Shown here: piece by piece, positions 21,555 to 34,934 of the stretch
How the letters are laid out: each line of letters opens with the position of its first letter
Position numbering within the stretch: the first letter of the stretch is position 1
NCBI RefSeq assembly: GCF_037975245.1
Contig: NC_092572.1
Location: 15,878,269-15,942,268, forward strand
Direction of reading: 5' to 3'
Origin: Apostichopus japonicus
Lineage: Eukaryota > Echinodermata > Holothuroidea > Aspidochirotida > Stichopodidae
Length of the DNA stretch: 64,000 nucleotides
Notes under the pieces: generated by a model
Seen by the model: the letters and a program-made list of their open reading frames with translations, nothing else
Told to the model about the DNA's origin: nothing
The model's database searches: none
Made by a program: the position numbers and the translations under genes

Positions 21555-23135
21555 ATGTAGGCCCTTAGTCCAAATTGTTCTCAGACATTCTTAATGAACA
21601 CACAAGATGACTGAATGTCCCTGTGAGGTAAATTTCCTCAAAAGTTGTAATAAAATCATTTTAGAATTTTGACCAAAGGTGACCAAATTTGAATATTTGG
21701 GCCAACATGGCATAAATTTAAATAATACATTGAAAAGTTCACTTATTTTTTGGGGGGTTGCTTTGATGCTTTTCACAGAACGATCTATATCTCTTACTCA
21801 TCTAAAAGTTTGCACTGGCTTTGGTTACAGGAAGTGCATGATGATCTGTAAACTGCACCAAGGAATTCTAATGCATCCTCCTGTGCAGTTGAATCAAACT
21901 CTGGAAGAATCTGTTTCAACCTTGCGAGACAGGAGGCCCATGAAGTTCAGGTTGAAATTGCTTGGAAGAGAGCTTTGATTACTTCCATTAATTCAGAGCT
22001 ATGTCCATCATAGTGTTGAATGATGCTGCAAAGAAGCTATGAAAGAAGGAAAATTTAGATTTGTAGAAAATCTACATCTGACATGGGTGGCTCATCAATA
22101 TAAGTGGAAAAGTTTAGGGTTGCAGCCTTCATTTGTATCTATTTTTTTATGATTGCTTGATGTTTCAAAGCACTTTCTTGGAAGTCTGTCACTAGCTTCT
22201 GTAGCTGAAAAGTTACTCTCATCAAGTAAAATGATAAACACATCATATCTTAATAACCATTTGTTGGAATATGCTACTGGGAGAAAGGAGTAGAGGTATC
22301 ATGAACTTGACAAAGAGAGTGCCCATGTTGGAAATCTAGTATATTTGGGGGATAATAAAACTTAAAACCTTCATTGTTGAAGTGAAAATTATGATATTCA
22401 ATTGAGGAATAAGTGCCAATCCTTGGGATGGGGTTGGAACATCACAAAATGCCCCTTGCAATTGTGCCCATATAGGTTGGGATTTTCCCTTCTCCAGGCA
22501 TAGGAGTTTGTCAAGGATATGGTCCTGGCACAGTAAAAGTCTTCCATTTTTCAACATTTCCAGGTGGGGAGGATCAAGTCACATGAAGTCTTGCACCTCC
22601 GTAGCTTGCAATCCCTGCCTTAATGAATTTATTTCTAAAGCTGCATGGGTTGTCTTAGGTTACTTACCTTTACAGTAACAGGATTGCTTTGTTCCTGAAA
22701 TAAAAACATTTAACAATATTTAATATGACTTTTCGAGCATGGCCAGTGATTTTCCACGATCAAGAAATTCACAATAACATGGATCTATATCCATAAAATA
22801 ATGAAACGGAAAACTCAATTTGAAATAGAAAAACCAGTATTCTTTGCAAGAGTTGGATATATATGCAATAACTGTGGGGCTGTATTGACCTTGATCATGT
22901 TTCTCCCTGTAAGAAGGTAACATATATTGTGAAAGAGAAATATAGAACATAGGTTGGGGTGGGAAATTGTGCAGGGGGGCAGAGGTTTGTTTGGCCCCAA
23001 ATATGCCAAAAGTTCCAATACGGTCACATTTGGTCAACATTTTAAACTGTTGTCATTACCACCCTGGTGGAAATTTACCTCACTGAGACATTCAGTCATC
23101 TTTTGTGTTCATTTCGAATGTCTGAGACCAATCTG
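21555..23135. repeat. Inverted repeat pair (about 140 bp arms), possible transposon
   Basis: The segment 21555-21700 is similar, in reverse complement, to 22970-23135. Shared blocks include CTCAGACATTC, CA.AAGATGACTGAATGTC, GTGAGGTAAATTTCC and GACCAAA.GTGACC. I estimate about three quarters identity by eye. The arms could be the terminal inverted repeats of a 1.6-kb non-autonomous DNA element, or two independent copies of one dispersed repeat. The interior holds no recognisable transposase. Confidence 0.5.
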
Positions 23136-24514
23136 GAAATAAGAATCTCAAGGAATGTAATTTTTGAAATCTTCAGAAAAGTATGCTATAATTTGTTGCC
23201 TATACAGACTACCTTTAATTCAAATTTCTTTTATTGGATATTTGAATCATATTCAAACTTGGGCTGCTAACCTCATCTGGTGTGTTCGTACTGATGATAC
23301 TGGCTGCAAGTTCCTGAAATATAGAATAATTAAATTTATGGATTACATGCAACAGCTATATTCAAAAACCTATCACAGCACAGGTCAGCAATTATTTGTG
23401 TAAGTACACTGTGGATAAGTTCATATGTATATCGATTCCTTTTGTTAAAAAATTCTTTCTTGCAATAAAAAATTCAAACGCTCCGAGACATTTATTGGAT
23501 ATTGAATACAAATTTGCATTTTTTTTCTTTGTTAATTAAGGAATATGTTAATACATAGAGGTCATACCAAATTCAAGATCAGATGAAATTTAAGTCGGTC
23601 AATATCAGTCCCTATTCTGGAAATTTATGCCTCTATGAGGATTTCTGTGATGATAGAATCAATGTTGATGAAAGAATAAATGTGACTTCATGCAGTGTTT
23701 TACAACCTGTATAAAATTAATACTCCAACCACACATGCAAAGTGCAATGTGGTTCCCAGCTACACCACTCTTTGGGGAAATGGTAATTTGATGGCTGTTC
23801 TTGCTGCAAACTCAGTCTAGACAGTGTGTTAGATTATCAACTCAGCCAACTTTGGTCAAGTTCCTGATATTGTCGGCTGCAAGCCAGGAATCTCATTGGG
23901 TTGCTGCCACCACCATGAAGATTTAAGCAGTATATCATTTCTCCTATAACAACAACATTGGAATGGTAAAGCAACATTACCGTAATGATGCTATATCGCA
24001 ATTCCCTTTTGAATTAAGTAATATGTTAAGGGACATTTTCTTAATATTTAGTTTGTTCAATATATGAAAAATCAACCAATGTAAAATGCATTATGGTTTC
24101 CATGATGTAACATGAGTAATTTGTGTATGCGTTTGTTTGTGAGTGGGGGGAGGGAAGGGGGTTTGCACACACTTAATAGTAATTAAGGCTCTACAAATAT
24201 TAGAAACAGCTGGAAATGATGATTGAGATGCAACAAACATGGGCGAAAGTGGAAAATATCTGCCAAGCAAACGAGACGGACCATTCCTGCAGGCTATGAG
24301 GTATCATTATGTTAAGTATCAACTCAAATGGAATAAAATTCTTCCGATTCTGTGTTTATAAGGAAATTTCAGCTGAACCTTATTTTGTCACACATCTCAT
24401 CAATATGCAGCAAAATAATAACACTGAAAACATTGCATTGTGTAACCAACCTCCTCAGCACAATAAAATTTAGTCATACCACATATGGTTGGTGAGCAAT
24501 TGCAGATCAGGTTT
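23136..24514. other. Unassigned non-coding sequence
   Basis: No supported gene or repeat. Contains a G-rich stretch near 24145. Confidence 0.4.
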
Positions 24515-24786
24515 TAATGTTAAGCCCTGCCCACTCATTTCGTTGCACGATATCTGCACCAAAAGCAGTAACGACCCTCCTTAGCTCGTCATTGCTGCAA
24601 GGATCACCTCAAACCAACCTACCATTCTTCAGATTGGAGCTAACAGTTATTAATGTTAAGCCCTGCCCACTCATTTTGTTGCACAATATCTGCACCAAAA
24701 GCAATAACGACCCTCCTTAGCTCATCATTGCTGCAAGGATCACCTCAAACCAACCTACCATTCTTCAGATTGGAGCTAACAAGAGA
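24515..24786. repeat. Tandem duplication, 136-bp unit
   Basis: Two units of 136 bp, differing at only a few positions, start with TAATGTTAAGCCCTGCCCAC at 24515 and 24651. A third, diverged partial unit follows at about 24895-24960 (CATGTTAACCTCGCCCACTC). The open frames on the plus strand that share the same peptide are just a consequence of the duplication. Confidence 0.85.
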
Positions 24787-24960
24787 ACGTCAGCAAAAAT
24801 CTATTTTGGTCCCGCCCGTTACAAACATTCAATCAGCAGAATAAACCAGAGATTAAAAATGTTGTAATGGTCAAGCAACATGTTGATACTAGTTTCATGT
24901 TAACCTCGCCCACTCATTACCATGCATGATATCTACACCAAAGAAAGTAGTTACTATATG

Positions 24961-25350
24961 TGGTTTTACCAAGTTGATCTGGCAAGAAGCTAATTAGAAG
25001 TTGAACATTTAATTGCTGAGTTTCAAACTGACATCACATAAAATTCTCCTCTCGAAACTAAGCAAATAAAATCAAATATTTGAAAACATTTGTCTGGAAA
25101 CTGGAGTTTTCTAATTAACTTATTCTTCTCTCTTTTATTGTTGGCAATTATGTTTCATTTTTTAAAGCCATTGAGTCAAAATTGATTTATTGTGTGAAGA
25201 CAGCTACAGCCCTTACCCTCACATAAGCCAGCACAGAACTCATCAAGTTACTGATTATTGTTAAGAGAATTATGGAGGAATCATGCCAATCAACCCCCTC
25301 TCCCGACCCCCCCCCCCCTCCCAAATAAAAAGACTGTAAAGGAATCTTAC
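24961..25350. other. Unassigned non-coding sequence
   Basis: Contains a C homopolymer at about 25310. It may hold the 3' UTR or a further intron of the integrase-derived gene that begins upstream on the minus strand. Confidence 0.35.
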
Positions 25351-27203
25351 TTGTGCGAAATTCTTTAAGTAAAATGGATTGAATTTCTTCTTCAAAGGAA
25401 GGCCTGTGGAACTGTTAATATGTGTGTACAGCCCTTTCTCATTCACAGCCTTGACTTCATACGGCCCAAGCCAAGAGTTTTCCAGCTTCCCTCCTCTTCG
25501 GGCATCCTTTCTAGCATTCCGGACGAGAACACTTATAGAACCAAATTTGAAGCTCTGAATAAAACAAAATCCAGCATATATACGTAAACATCATAATACA
25601 ATGTATATGTTGCCATTCATTTAACTACAGTGTAGTTTTCAATGCACAACATAGCATTATGTAATTACCTGTTTTGATTGCTGCCTTTAATCAAAATTCT
25701 TTCTTTGCCGTTCTTGGGCTTTGCCAATATTTTCTTTTACAAAACCTTTGATTATGTCCTGCGACTGTGACATGAGTTGAAAAACCCTCCCCAGCTGTGC
25801 ATCGCTGCAGCAGGAGATTCTGGTTGGACAATGGAGTCTTCAATGTCGACTGGTAACAATGGCTCTCTGGATATATGAAGATAATTAACAATCAATTATT
25901 CACAACACTTTGTTAACTGAAGAATAAATAAATTTTTATATATTTTATTTTCACTATTAAGACCCTGGAACCATAAATCTGAGTCACATCACATACTCAA
26001 ACCAGCAGAAATATAAAACAAAAGTATATTCTGTGCTGTTATAGGTCCAAATTGCATACCAGCCCAAAATATGATATATAACTGAAAAACAAAACCAATA
26101 TCAGTGGCATTAATTGCATGTATCTAAATTAATTGGCATGCTTTTATAGTTCAATGAATGTTCATCTTTTGTATTTGCTGTACTTACTTAGGATTTGTAA
26201 CTTAAATAGGGTTATTGGTGGTCCTCTATTTAGCAGTTTTTCCCAGGACCTGGGATGTGTCAAATGAGATTTTATCCTATAGAGGATCAGTGTAGCTATG
26301 CAGGATTTTTCCAAACTCTCTTGTCCCTTATTGCTTTTCTCCATATATGACCTTTACAAATGTAAACCTCTATTCAGCATGGTAGGTTTGAATTTTCACA
26401 AACCTTCCAAACATCACAACGAAAGGAGAAAGACCTGTAGAACCATGTTTTGCTGTACGGTACCCCATGAGAATGGAAGACCGTGTTTCATCCCAGTCAT
26501 CTTGGTTTTGATTGACAACTTTGATGAGTGACATTTGCATTTTGCAGAGTTTGGTTGAATCTTTCATCCAGCCCATTGGTCTGTGAGTGGTAGCTGAAGG
26601 ATACTCTGTGGCCCACCCCTGTCATGTCAAACAGGGACTTGTTCAGAGAATTAACAAATTCTCCTCTTTGGTCTGAGATGACAACTTTCATGCACCCAAA
26701 TTTAAATAAATGAAAAATTAAACAAGTTGTTAAAGAACTGGTTATGAGTAATGCAGTAAACTATTGGCATCTTCAGAGTGGCCGTGTGGTTTAATCAGGA
26801 GATTCTTTTAGCACTTCTTTCAAAACAAGTAAGTTAAGCACTGAGATAACACCTGGTCTTGGATGCACTGACCGTTATCCCACTAACATTTTATTAACAT
26901 TAACTTATAAAACAACTTCAAGAAATTCCTGTAACCATTTGGCTGCTTTCTGGGTCACAGGTAAAACTGAGAACAAATGCAGGTCTGCATAACTAACTTC
27001 AAAAATATGTTATGTAAAGTAAAAACAAAGTAGATGGATATATACCTGGCCATGGTTTCAAACAGAAAGTTTGCAACGGTTTATGCTGTTTTGTCTCTTA
27101 CAGCAACAGCCTCTGGCCATTTTGAAAAATAGTCACATAGGGTTATGATGTACTTATTTCCATTGATGGTCTCTGCAAGGGGTCCAATCATATCCACACC
27201 CAC
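25351..27203 (-). pseudogene. Intron-containing gypsy-integrase-derived gene (KRBA2/GIN-like), broken
   Basis: Four minus-strand blocks, each bounded by splice-like sites, encode consecutive parts of a retroelement integrase. 27046-27203: VGVDMIGPLAETINGNKYI and CDYFSKWPEAVAV (first catalytic Asp). 26404-26701: VVISDQRGEFVN (second Asp) and NGLDERFNQTLQN (Glu). 25669-25866: post-catalytic linker. 25351-25554: a C-terminal domain, GGKLENSWLGPYEVKAV. Junction phases agree: the block ending at 26404 (phase 2) meets 25866 exactly, completing an Arg codon, and 25669 meets 25554 in phase 0. Damage: a stop in the first block, an AA instead of AG at the acceptor near 26702, frameshifts near 26520 and in the third block, and a stop near its end. 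The introns imply a host gene made from a gypsy integrase, not a fresh insertion, and later disabled. Confidence 0.7.
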
Positions 27204-28641
27204 CTAAAAAAAAAGGAAAATAGCATTCAGAACCATACACAATCATACCAACTGATGTTCAAGTGATTTATGTCTGAGTTTTGTAGACAATATACTGCTA
27301 TTAAGGATTTCCAATCATGCTGAAAAATACTTATTGAAAGTTAACAAAAGATTACTCGATGACTGAATGTGCTAAAAGCAGGTATTCTTACACTGCTAAT
27401 AAGGTGCGTACAATCAACAATTCCTGTACAGAACAGAATGCTGTATCAAAGTTTGCAAATACTTTTGATACTGGACAGTGAAGCTTTCTTAATTTCAATG
27501 ATTTAAATTGCATGATTTTGGCTTTTCTTGATTTAAAAGTATTACTGCTCACACTTTTCAGCACAAAGCTCGGTGGCTGTTTATTGCTCCCGTTAGTCTA
27601 AACTCTTTGATCTTTTCCGTATCGATCTTCTTAGATTTAATGTTGAATTTTCAGGGCACAGTCCTGACGAACGATATTTTCCAATGATACTGTACTCTTC
27701 ATCGGTATCCAGCTCAGGAGAAGTCATCTTGTAATATCAGATCGGGCTAAGTAAGTTAACGGTCTCACCTCCTAATGCTTAACCGAAGGCCAGAACAGTG
27801 CGTGCAAATATGCAACTACTAAGAATTTTGTGTGCCTGCGCGTTACACATTGAAATGTATTGCTTAGTATAATAACAAGCATGGCCTGTGTTTAATAAAT
27901 TTATGTCTTGTTGAACACTTTTCTTTGTTTCGAACTTGGAACCTATTAAGAGTTTATATATCTTTTTTAGTAAGGTTATGAATTAATAACATGTTTGTCT
28001 ACTCATTATTATTGCCTTTAAATGAACAACATATGTTTGATTAATGGTGGAGTGGCACCACCATTAAGAAAAGAACAACTTTTAGAAAATTTATAGATTG
28101 TCACACTTTTCTACCATCTTGAATATAATTTCCAGAATAGTTTTAAGGTCTGGTCAATTCTAATTCATGAATTGCAGATATTAATTATATTTTTTTCATT
28201 TAGAATATTTAGAAGTTCTGTACTGTAATTTGAAAATTTGCTACCTTTGGCAACCGTGAAACGTGAACAGACCCAATTTCGAGGACGCTGATGTCAAACT
28301 CAAAGGTATAACAAACTTTCGTAAAATTTTGAAGACTTGCAGTGAGAGTTGTACAGTAAACAGCGAGAGTTGGCAGGCCTGCAAAACCCTAGCAATATAG
28401 TCTTCGACTTAAACGATTTCTGCTGATGTACTGAGTCTAGTCTACAGTCTTAAAACCCTATCGTTTTAAACTTCAGCCAGTGGCAGTAGGCCAAATTGTA
28501 TAGGCCTAATGGAGTTTTTGGCTGAAACTGTAGCTGTGTAAGGCCTAGCTGATTTAGAACTAGGCTTATGGCTGATAAGTCTGTTAACAAATCTTCAATC
28601 AAAGCGTTGTTGCATAACATGCTAGGGGCTTACCCTAGGAG
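27204..28641. other. Unassigned non-coding sequence
   Basis: No supported exon. 28480-28600 holds several GGCCTA motifs. Confidence 0.4.
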
Positions 28642-31600
28642 TACAGTACTGATTTCGCTTAACTCCCGTTGAAAAAAAATCAACGATCGATAACAAAAGT
28701 TAAAAATCGATAAAAAAAGTTGAAATTCGGTTAATTTCGTTGACAAGATTTAGACTACTGCGGGCACGGTTGTCAACGAAGTTTCAACGAAATTTCCACG
28801 AAAGTTATCGCGATCAAAAACCGCAAAGGCAATTCTAGACATATCAAGGTTGTGACTTGCGTTGAATCCTTAGTGTAACTACAGCCGTTTTCAGACTCTA
28901 CCAGAAGTTGCCGAGGAATATTACAAACGTTGCAAAAGTGTGATTGTATATAAGACGGAGTAAGTTCTGTACTAGGTGTTTGAAAAATGATTTGGCTAGG
29001 ATAATAAAAACTAGTCTTGGTCGATCGTAGCAAGCACATTCTATGACTCTTAAGTTATAGGCTAGTATTAAACTAGGATAAGTTTAAGTTAACTCACCAA
29101 GGAACGCAGTGTCAGAAAAAACAAGAAAAAAATATCAACAATGAAACAGTCGTAGCTGGATATCAAAGAGATCTTTATTTCCAAAAAATTCCTGTGTTAC
29201 TTGACGTACTACGGTACCGTTTACTACAGAACCGCACTCACTTTCAAACTTTTCTGAGAGCGCATTCCGTCCAAAAAATCTCCCCCGACTTCAATGCACG
29301 CAAAAAAAAAAAAAAAAACTTATTTCCCCCTAACCCGTTACTGTAAGTTGCCCGCGAAAGCAGATGGACTGCCCTGGTAAGGTCGCAGCCTGGGTCTGGG
29401 CCACCTGTAGTATGCTGCTTACATGTGCATTCCCTACCCTGGATATCCCCACCACCAAACTTTTTTGAAAGGCTTCGTCCAATCATAAACTTGGCTTTGT
29501 CAAATTCACGCCTACCTTATGTAAATTAGCATAGTATTTATCTTCGTGGGGGGTTTAGCACCGCAGAACCTTCATGGCTGGCTGCCTCTAGAAGCAAACA
29601 TTATTTTACCCCTACTGTTCGTAATGGAATGGATGTTATCTGTTACTTAGTTAATTGAAAACCAAATATTCATTCATATATATATAAGTAGAACAATCCA
29701 GCAGGGATAGAAAGTTTATCTTGAATGAACCAATCAAAAGTCGTGCTATTAATAAAACTTGAAAACACCTGGCCAGCAAGAGAGTTGCAAACAATTGTTT
29801 CCATGACTACTAAGAAAATAAAGCAGTGTCTTGGGGCCCACGTTGGGTAGATTTCTGTGGAAAATGAATATATTTTCATTGCTTATTTGAGTATTGTATA
29901 TTGGGAAGAGCTGATCAAACATTACTGGGAAGGGCTTTCAACTGGCCTGACGGCATGTATAAGTTTATTTTAATGAGTAGGGGGAGTTTTTATGAGTCTC
30001 CCGGTATGCGTCACATGAGAAGTAAATGTTTTGTTTTTCGGTTTTATCATCGTTTTTCAAGTGGAACAACTCATAAAATCATGTCAAATGAAAATAATAT
30101 ATATTTGAATATCCTTCCTTAGTTTTACTAATCAGGAATGCTTGATAAGGCATGCAATGCATCGTTCGAAAATGTAATTTTAAAGTAGAATTGAAAAATG
30201 AACGACATAAAACAATATCTGTGAAGCGTGTGGAGCACAACTTTGAATATTCGTTGTGAAAGAAAACATAATGAACGATGTTTACTGCGTAAATAAATTT
30301 CGCGGAACTGGTACAGAGAAATTACGTACTGCAGCTTACGTCAGAGAAGCTCATAAATGACACAGGTGGATAGAGCGCATCAAAATTCGGTTTAGGAAAT
30401 CCCTATACAGCCGACAAAAGTCGATGTCTCCTTCCGTTTTCGAGTTATAAGCGATTTTGTGTTTTTGCGATATGGTTTTCAGTATATTTTCATTGAATAA
30501 GGGCGTTTTGTTGTGTGTGTTTAAATAAGGGTGTGACCTATCAGATATTTCGCTAACCGTTTCACCGTATCCCCTGCCGGTCGGTTAAACGTTTAAACGC
30601 CGTTTCCCGCCGTCCCCCTCCCCTTAGACCCCTCCCCCATTTCAGTCACCACTTCCAGATCCGTCGGCAAGTCAAATTTGACTTAAAATATGCACCAGAT
30701 TGCATCTAAGGACGTTTCAAAACTAAAAATTTTCCAAAGGGGAGGGGGTGTCCCCATAGACCCCTCCCCCATTTCAGTCACCACTTCCAGATCCGTCGGC
30801 AAATCAAATTCTCCACACCCCCCCCCCCAACAACAAAAAACCCTTCGCTACGCCCCTGGTCACATACATGATACAGTACCTTACATTTGATACAAAAGTT
30901 ACTTCAAACAACAGCTTCCCAAAATTTGTGTCGCAATAGGTTAAGATTTAACCACGCTGCGCAGTACCATTCATAATTTGCATATTACACTCGGCGTCCA
31001 GATGGCGGGAGAATATAACATCATGTTCAATGTGTTGTGTCGTTCCCATGGTGCGATGAACTTGGGCAAGTTGCCAAGTTCGAATGTCAATGACCTACTT
31101 ATGTTCTGTGACCAATGTCAGTTGGAATTATGTGTGTAAAAAGTCGGGTTTTTCCATTTGTTATATATATAGAAGTTTTTCCGTAAGCGGAGCGAATTTT
31201 AGGGCGGCTCGTTGATTGTGAGGAAGCACTTATCTAAGCATCAATATTTGTGAAAAAATATCGTAAGTTTTTCAGTTTCATTCATTTTCTTTTATGTTTG
31301 CCGCAATCGCGCCCGCAATGCATGCACAGCATAATATCATGTGTGAAAAAATGGCTGTACACGTGCGGACCTGAGAGAGCAAACTGGCCTTGTGTTGTTA
31401 ATGTTATGACGGTACTTTCTAGAACGGCCATTTGCGTCTTTTGGGGTCAACATATTTTCACACGGGGTTTTCACCATGCCATTGATCGATGTACACGGGT
31501 GATATGTCGCAAATATAAACTGAGAAAACGAATTGACGACACTATCATCATGAGCTCATGACTATTGGCCTACTACTTTAGTTATATTAAACACATTTTT

Positions 31601-32405
31601 CATGCCTAAAACATCGTTTTTTTGTTTTTATAGATAGTTTGCAGTACATTACTAAGTTCTTTACATATTTTAAAATAATTTTCATGTTTAAAAGTAAACA
31701 AAATAGAAAAAATAAAAAGAGAAAACGCCTTTTCGAAAAATGGAAGCGTCCTCGCAGAATGGGCGGGGCATCTTTATTTTGCTTCAAGTTACATGTTTTC
31801 GCTCAGAAACAAAGTTTCATACTCCAACTCTAATAAAAAACCAAATTTACATTTCTAAAAAATAACTATTTTTCGTAATCTGCAAGTAAACCAAGTTTAT
31901 ATGTCCATTCATTGTTATTTAAATGGTTAAACAGCACTCATAATTTATCTGGAAGGGTGCCTCGTGGTACATAGCTTTGACTGCAACCTCTTTTACGTCC
32001 TGGCGAAGTTAAGACTTATGTCACTGTGTTTGGGGTTCACAGTTAGAAAACGTCCCCCGTCAGTTTCACTACATGTTTCTTTGAGTGTCACTACTCAGTA
32101 AGTACAGGAATATTCTTGAGAAAATTCCTGCCTTCAAACGACTGTTCTAAAGTCTAATCAATACTAATAAACGAAGTTGCTCGTTTTCCGACGTTTCTCG
32201 TAACCACACATTGACCTTCTATTTCGTTTAAAAAAGAATTTCAACGTATCGTTGAAAATTCCACGAAGGAAATGACCGAAATAACCAATCGTTAAAATTC
32301 GTGGAATTTCGATAAAAATCGGGGAATTTCGATGACAAAACGTGGAAATTCGGTTATTTTCCTTTTAACGAATTTTAACGGGAGTTAAGCGAAATCAGTA
32401 CTGTA
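28642..32405. mobile_element. 3.76-kb element with 29-bp terminal inverted repeats
   Basis: The 29 bases at 28642-28670 (starting TACAGTACTGATTTCGC) recur as a perfect reverse complement at 32377-32405. Inside both ends are arrays of short related motifs (GTTGAAATTC, CGAAATTTCCACGAA, AATTTCGAT and complements), about 130-180 bp each, typical of subterminal repeats used by transposase. No transposase was recognised inside, so it is probably non-autonomous, or the interior comprises later insertions. No clear target-site duplication was seen at the ends. Superfamily undetermined. Confidence 0.65.
30626..30812. repeat. Direct repeat of about 55 bp, 132 bp apart
   Basis: AGACCCCTCCCCCATTTCAG and the following bases to CGTCGGCAA.TCAAAT occur at 30626 and 30758 almost unchanged. 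The second copy is followed by a poly-C run and GCTACGCCCCTG (30847-30858), the reverse complement of the terminus at 1679. This looks like the 3' end of a short DNA transposon nested in the larger element. Confidence 0.7.
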
Positions 32406-32828
32406 TCTTAGGCTAAGCCATTACCATCTTCCATATACTTCTTGCAATACCAACTGACTCGACCTGTTGTTGGCCAAAAAAGGGGATATTGAATATCTAC
32501 CCCATTTTGGTAATGCTAGGCAGACTTAATGCTCCTCTGCACAAATTCATGATTAAACACACAGTATTATTTCAGTGATCAAGCCAAACATGTCTTCAAG
32601 CACAGGAAAGTAGTGCTGGCCATTAGATTTAGAGCACTTATGTTTACAATCATACATGTTGACTGGTGAATTAATTAGGTGCGCTCAAGGATGAATCCTA
32701 GTGGCAGTATTTGGGGTAGTTTATCAAGTAACAAATTCTTAATGCTCGAGTGAATTTGAGAAGGACTGTTTATCTATAGACAGTCTCGGCCTTCATGCAT
32801 AGCATTAGACCTAGTAATATGTATGGCC

Positions 32829-33110
32829 GTGGCTATTCTTACGACTAGTCGTAACAATTATTTATAAACTATTCTTACGACAAAGGCAAATTCAAGCGCA
32901 GTAAAGTAAATAAAGCAACTGCGCATGTAGTAGGGGTAGAGTAACCCTAACCCTAAACATAACCCTAAACCTCAATCCTAACGCTTACTCTAACCCTAAC
33001 CTGAAATTATTGTTACTCCTCATCATAAAATAGTACTTCTGGTCGTGAAAATAGCAACTGCGCATGCGTAGTCGGAAATTATTCTTACGACTAGTCGTAA
33101 GAATAGCCAC
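32829..33110. mobile_element. 282-bp MITE with palindromic 26-bp terminal inverted repeats
   Basis: The 26 bases at 32829-32854 (GTGGCTATTCTTACGACTAG...) return as a perfect reverse complement at 33085-33110. Each terminal repeat itself contains the palindrome TTACGACTAGTCGTAA. The interior has a pair of GCAACTGCGCATG motifs and a degenerate run of CCCTAA-like hexamers (32940-33003). AATATGTAT occurs just outside each end (32816 and about 33115), a possible target duplication offset by a few bases. No coding capacity. Confidence 0.75.
32943..33003. repeat. Interstitial telomere-like CCCTAA repeats
   Basis: Repeated ACCCTAA, interrupted by CATAACCC and CCTCAATCC. It lies inside the MITE, so it is most likely carried by that element and does not mark a chromosome end. 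Confidence 0.7.
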
Positions 33111-34932
<1,822 letters not shown>

Positions 34933-34934
34933 CA

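Noticed and set aside
24517-24844. Two similar plus-strand open frames
   Set aside because: Their similarity comes only from the 136-bp tandem duplication; no codon-like substitution pattern or start context.
28773-29486. Minus-strand frames inside the 3.76-kb element as a transposase
   Set aside because: No DDE-like spacing, zinc finger or helix-turn-helix is visible and the frames include homopolymer sequence.
32943-33003. Chromosome end (telomere)
   Set aside because: The CCCTAA-like run is short, degenerate and enclosed in a MITE, with ordinary sequence on both sides.
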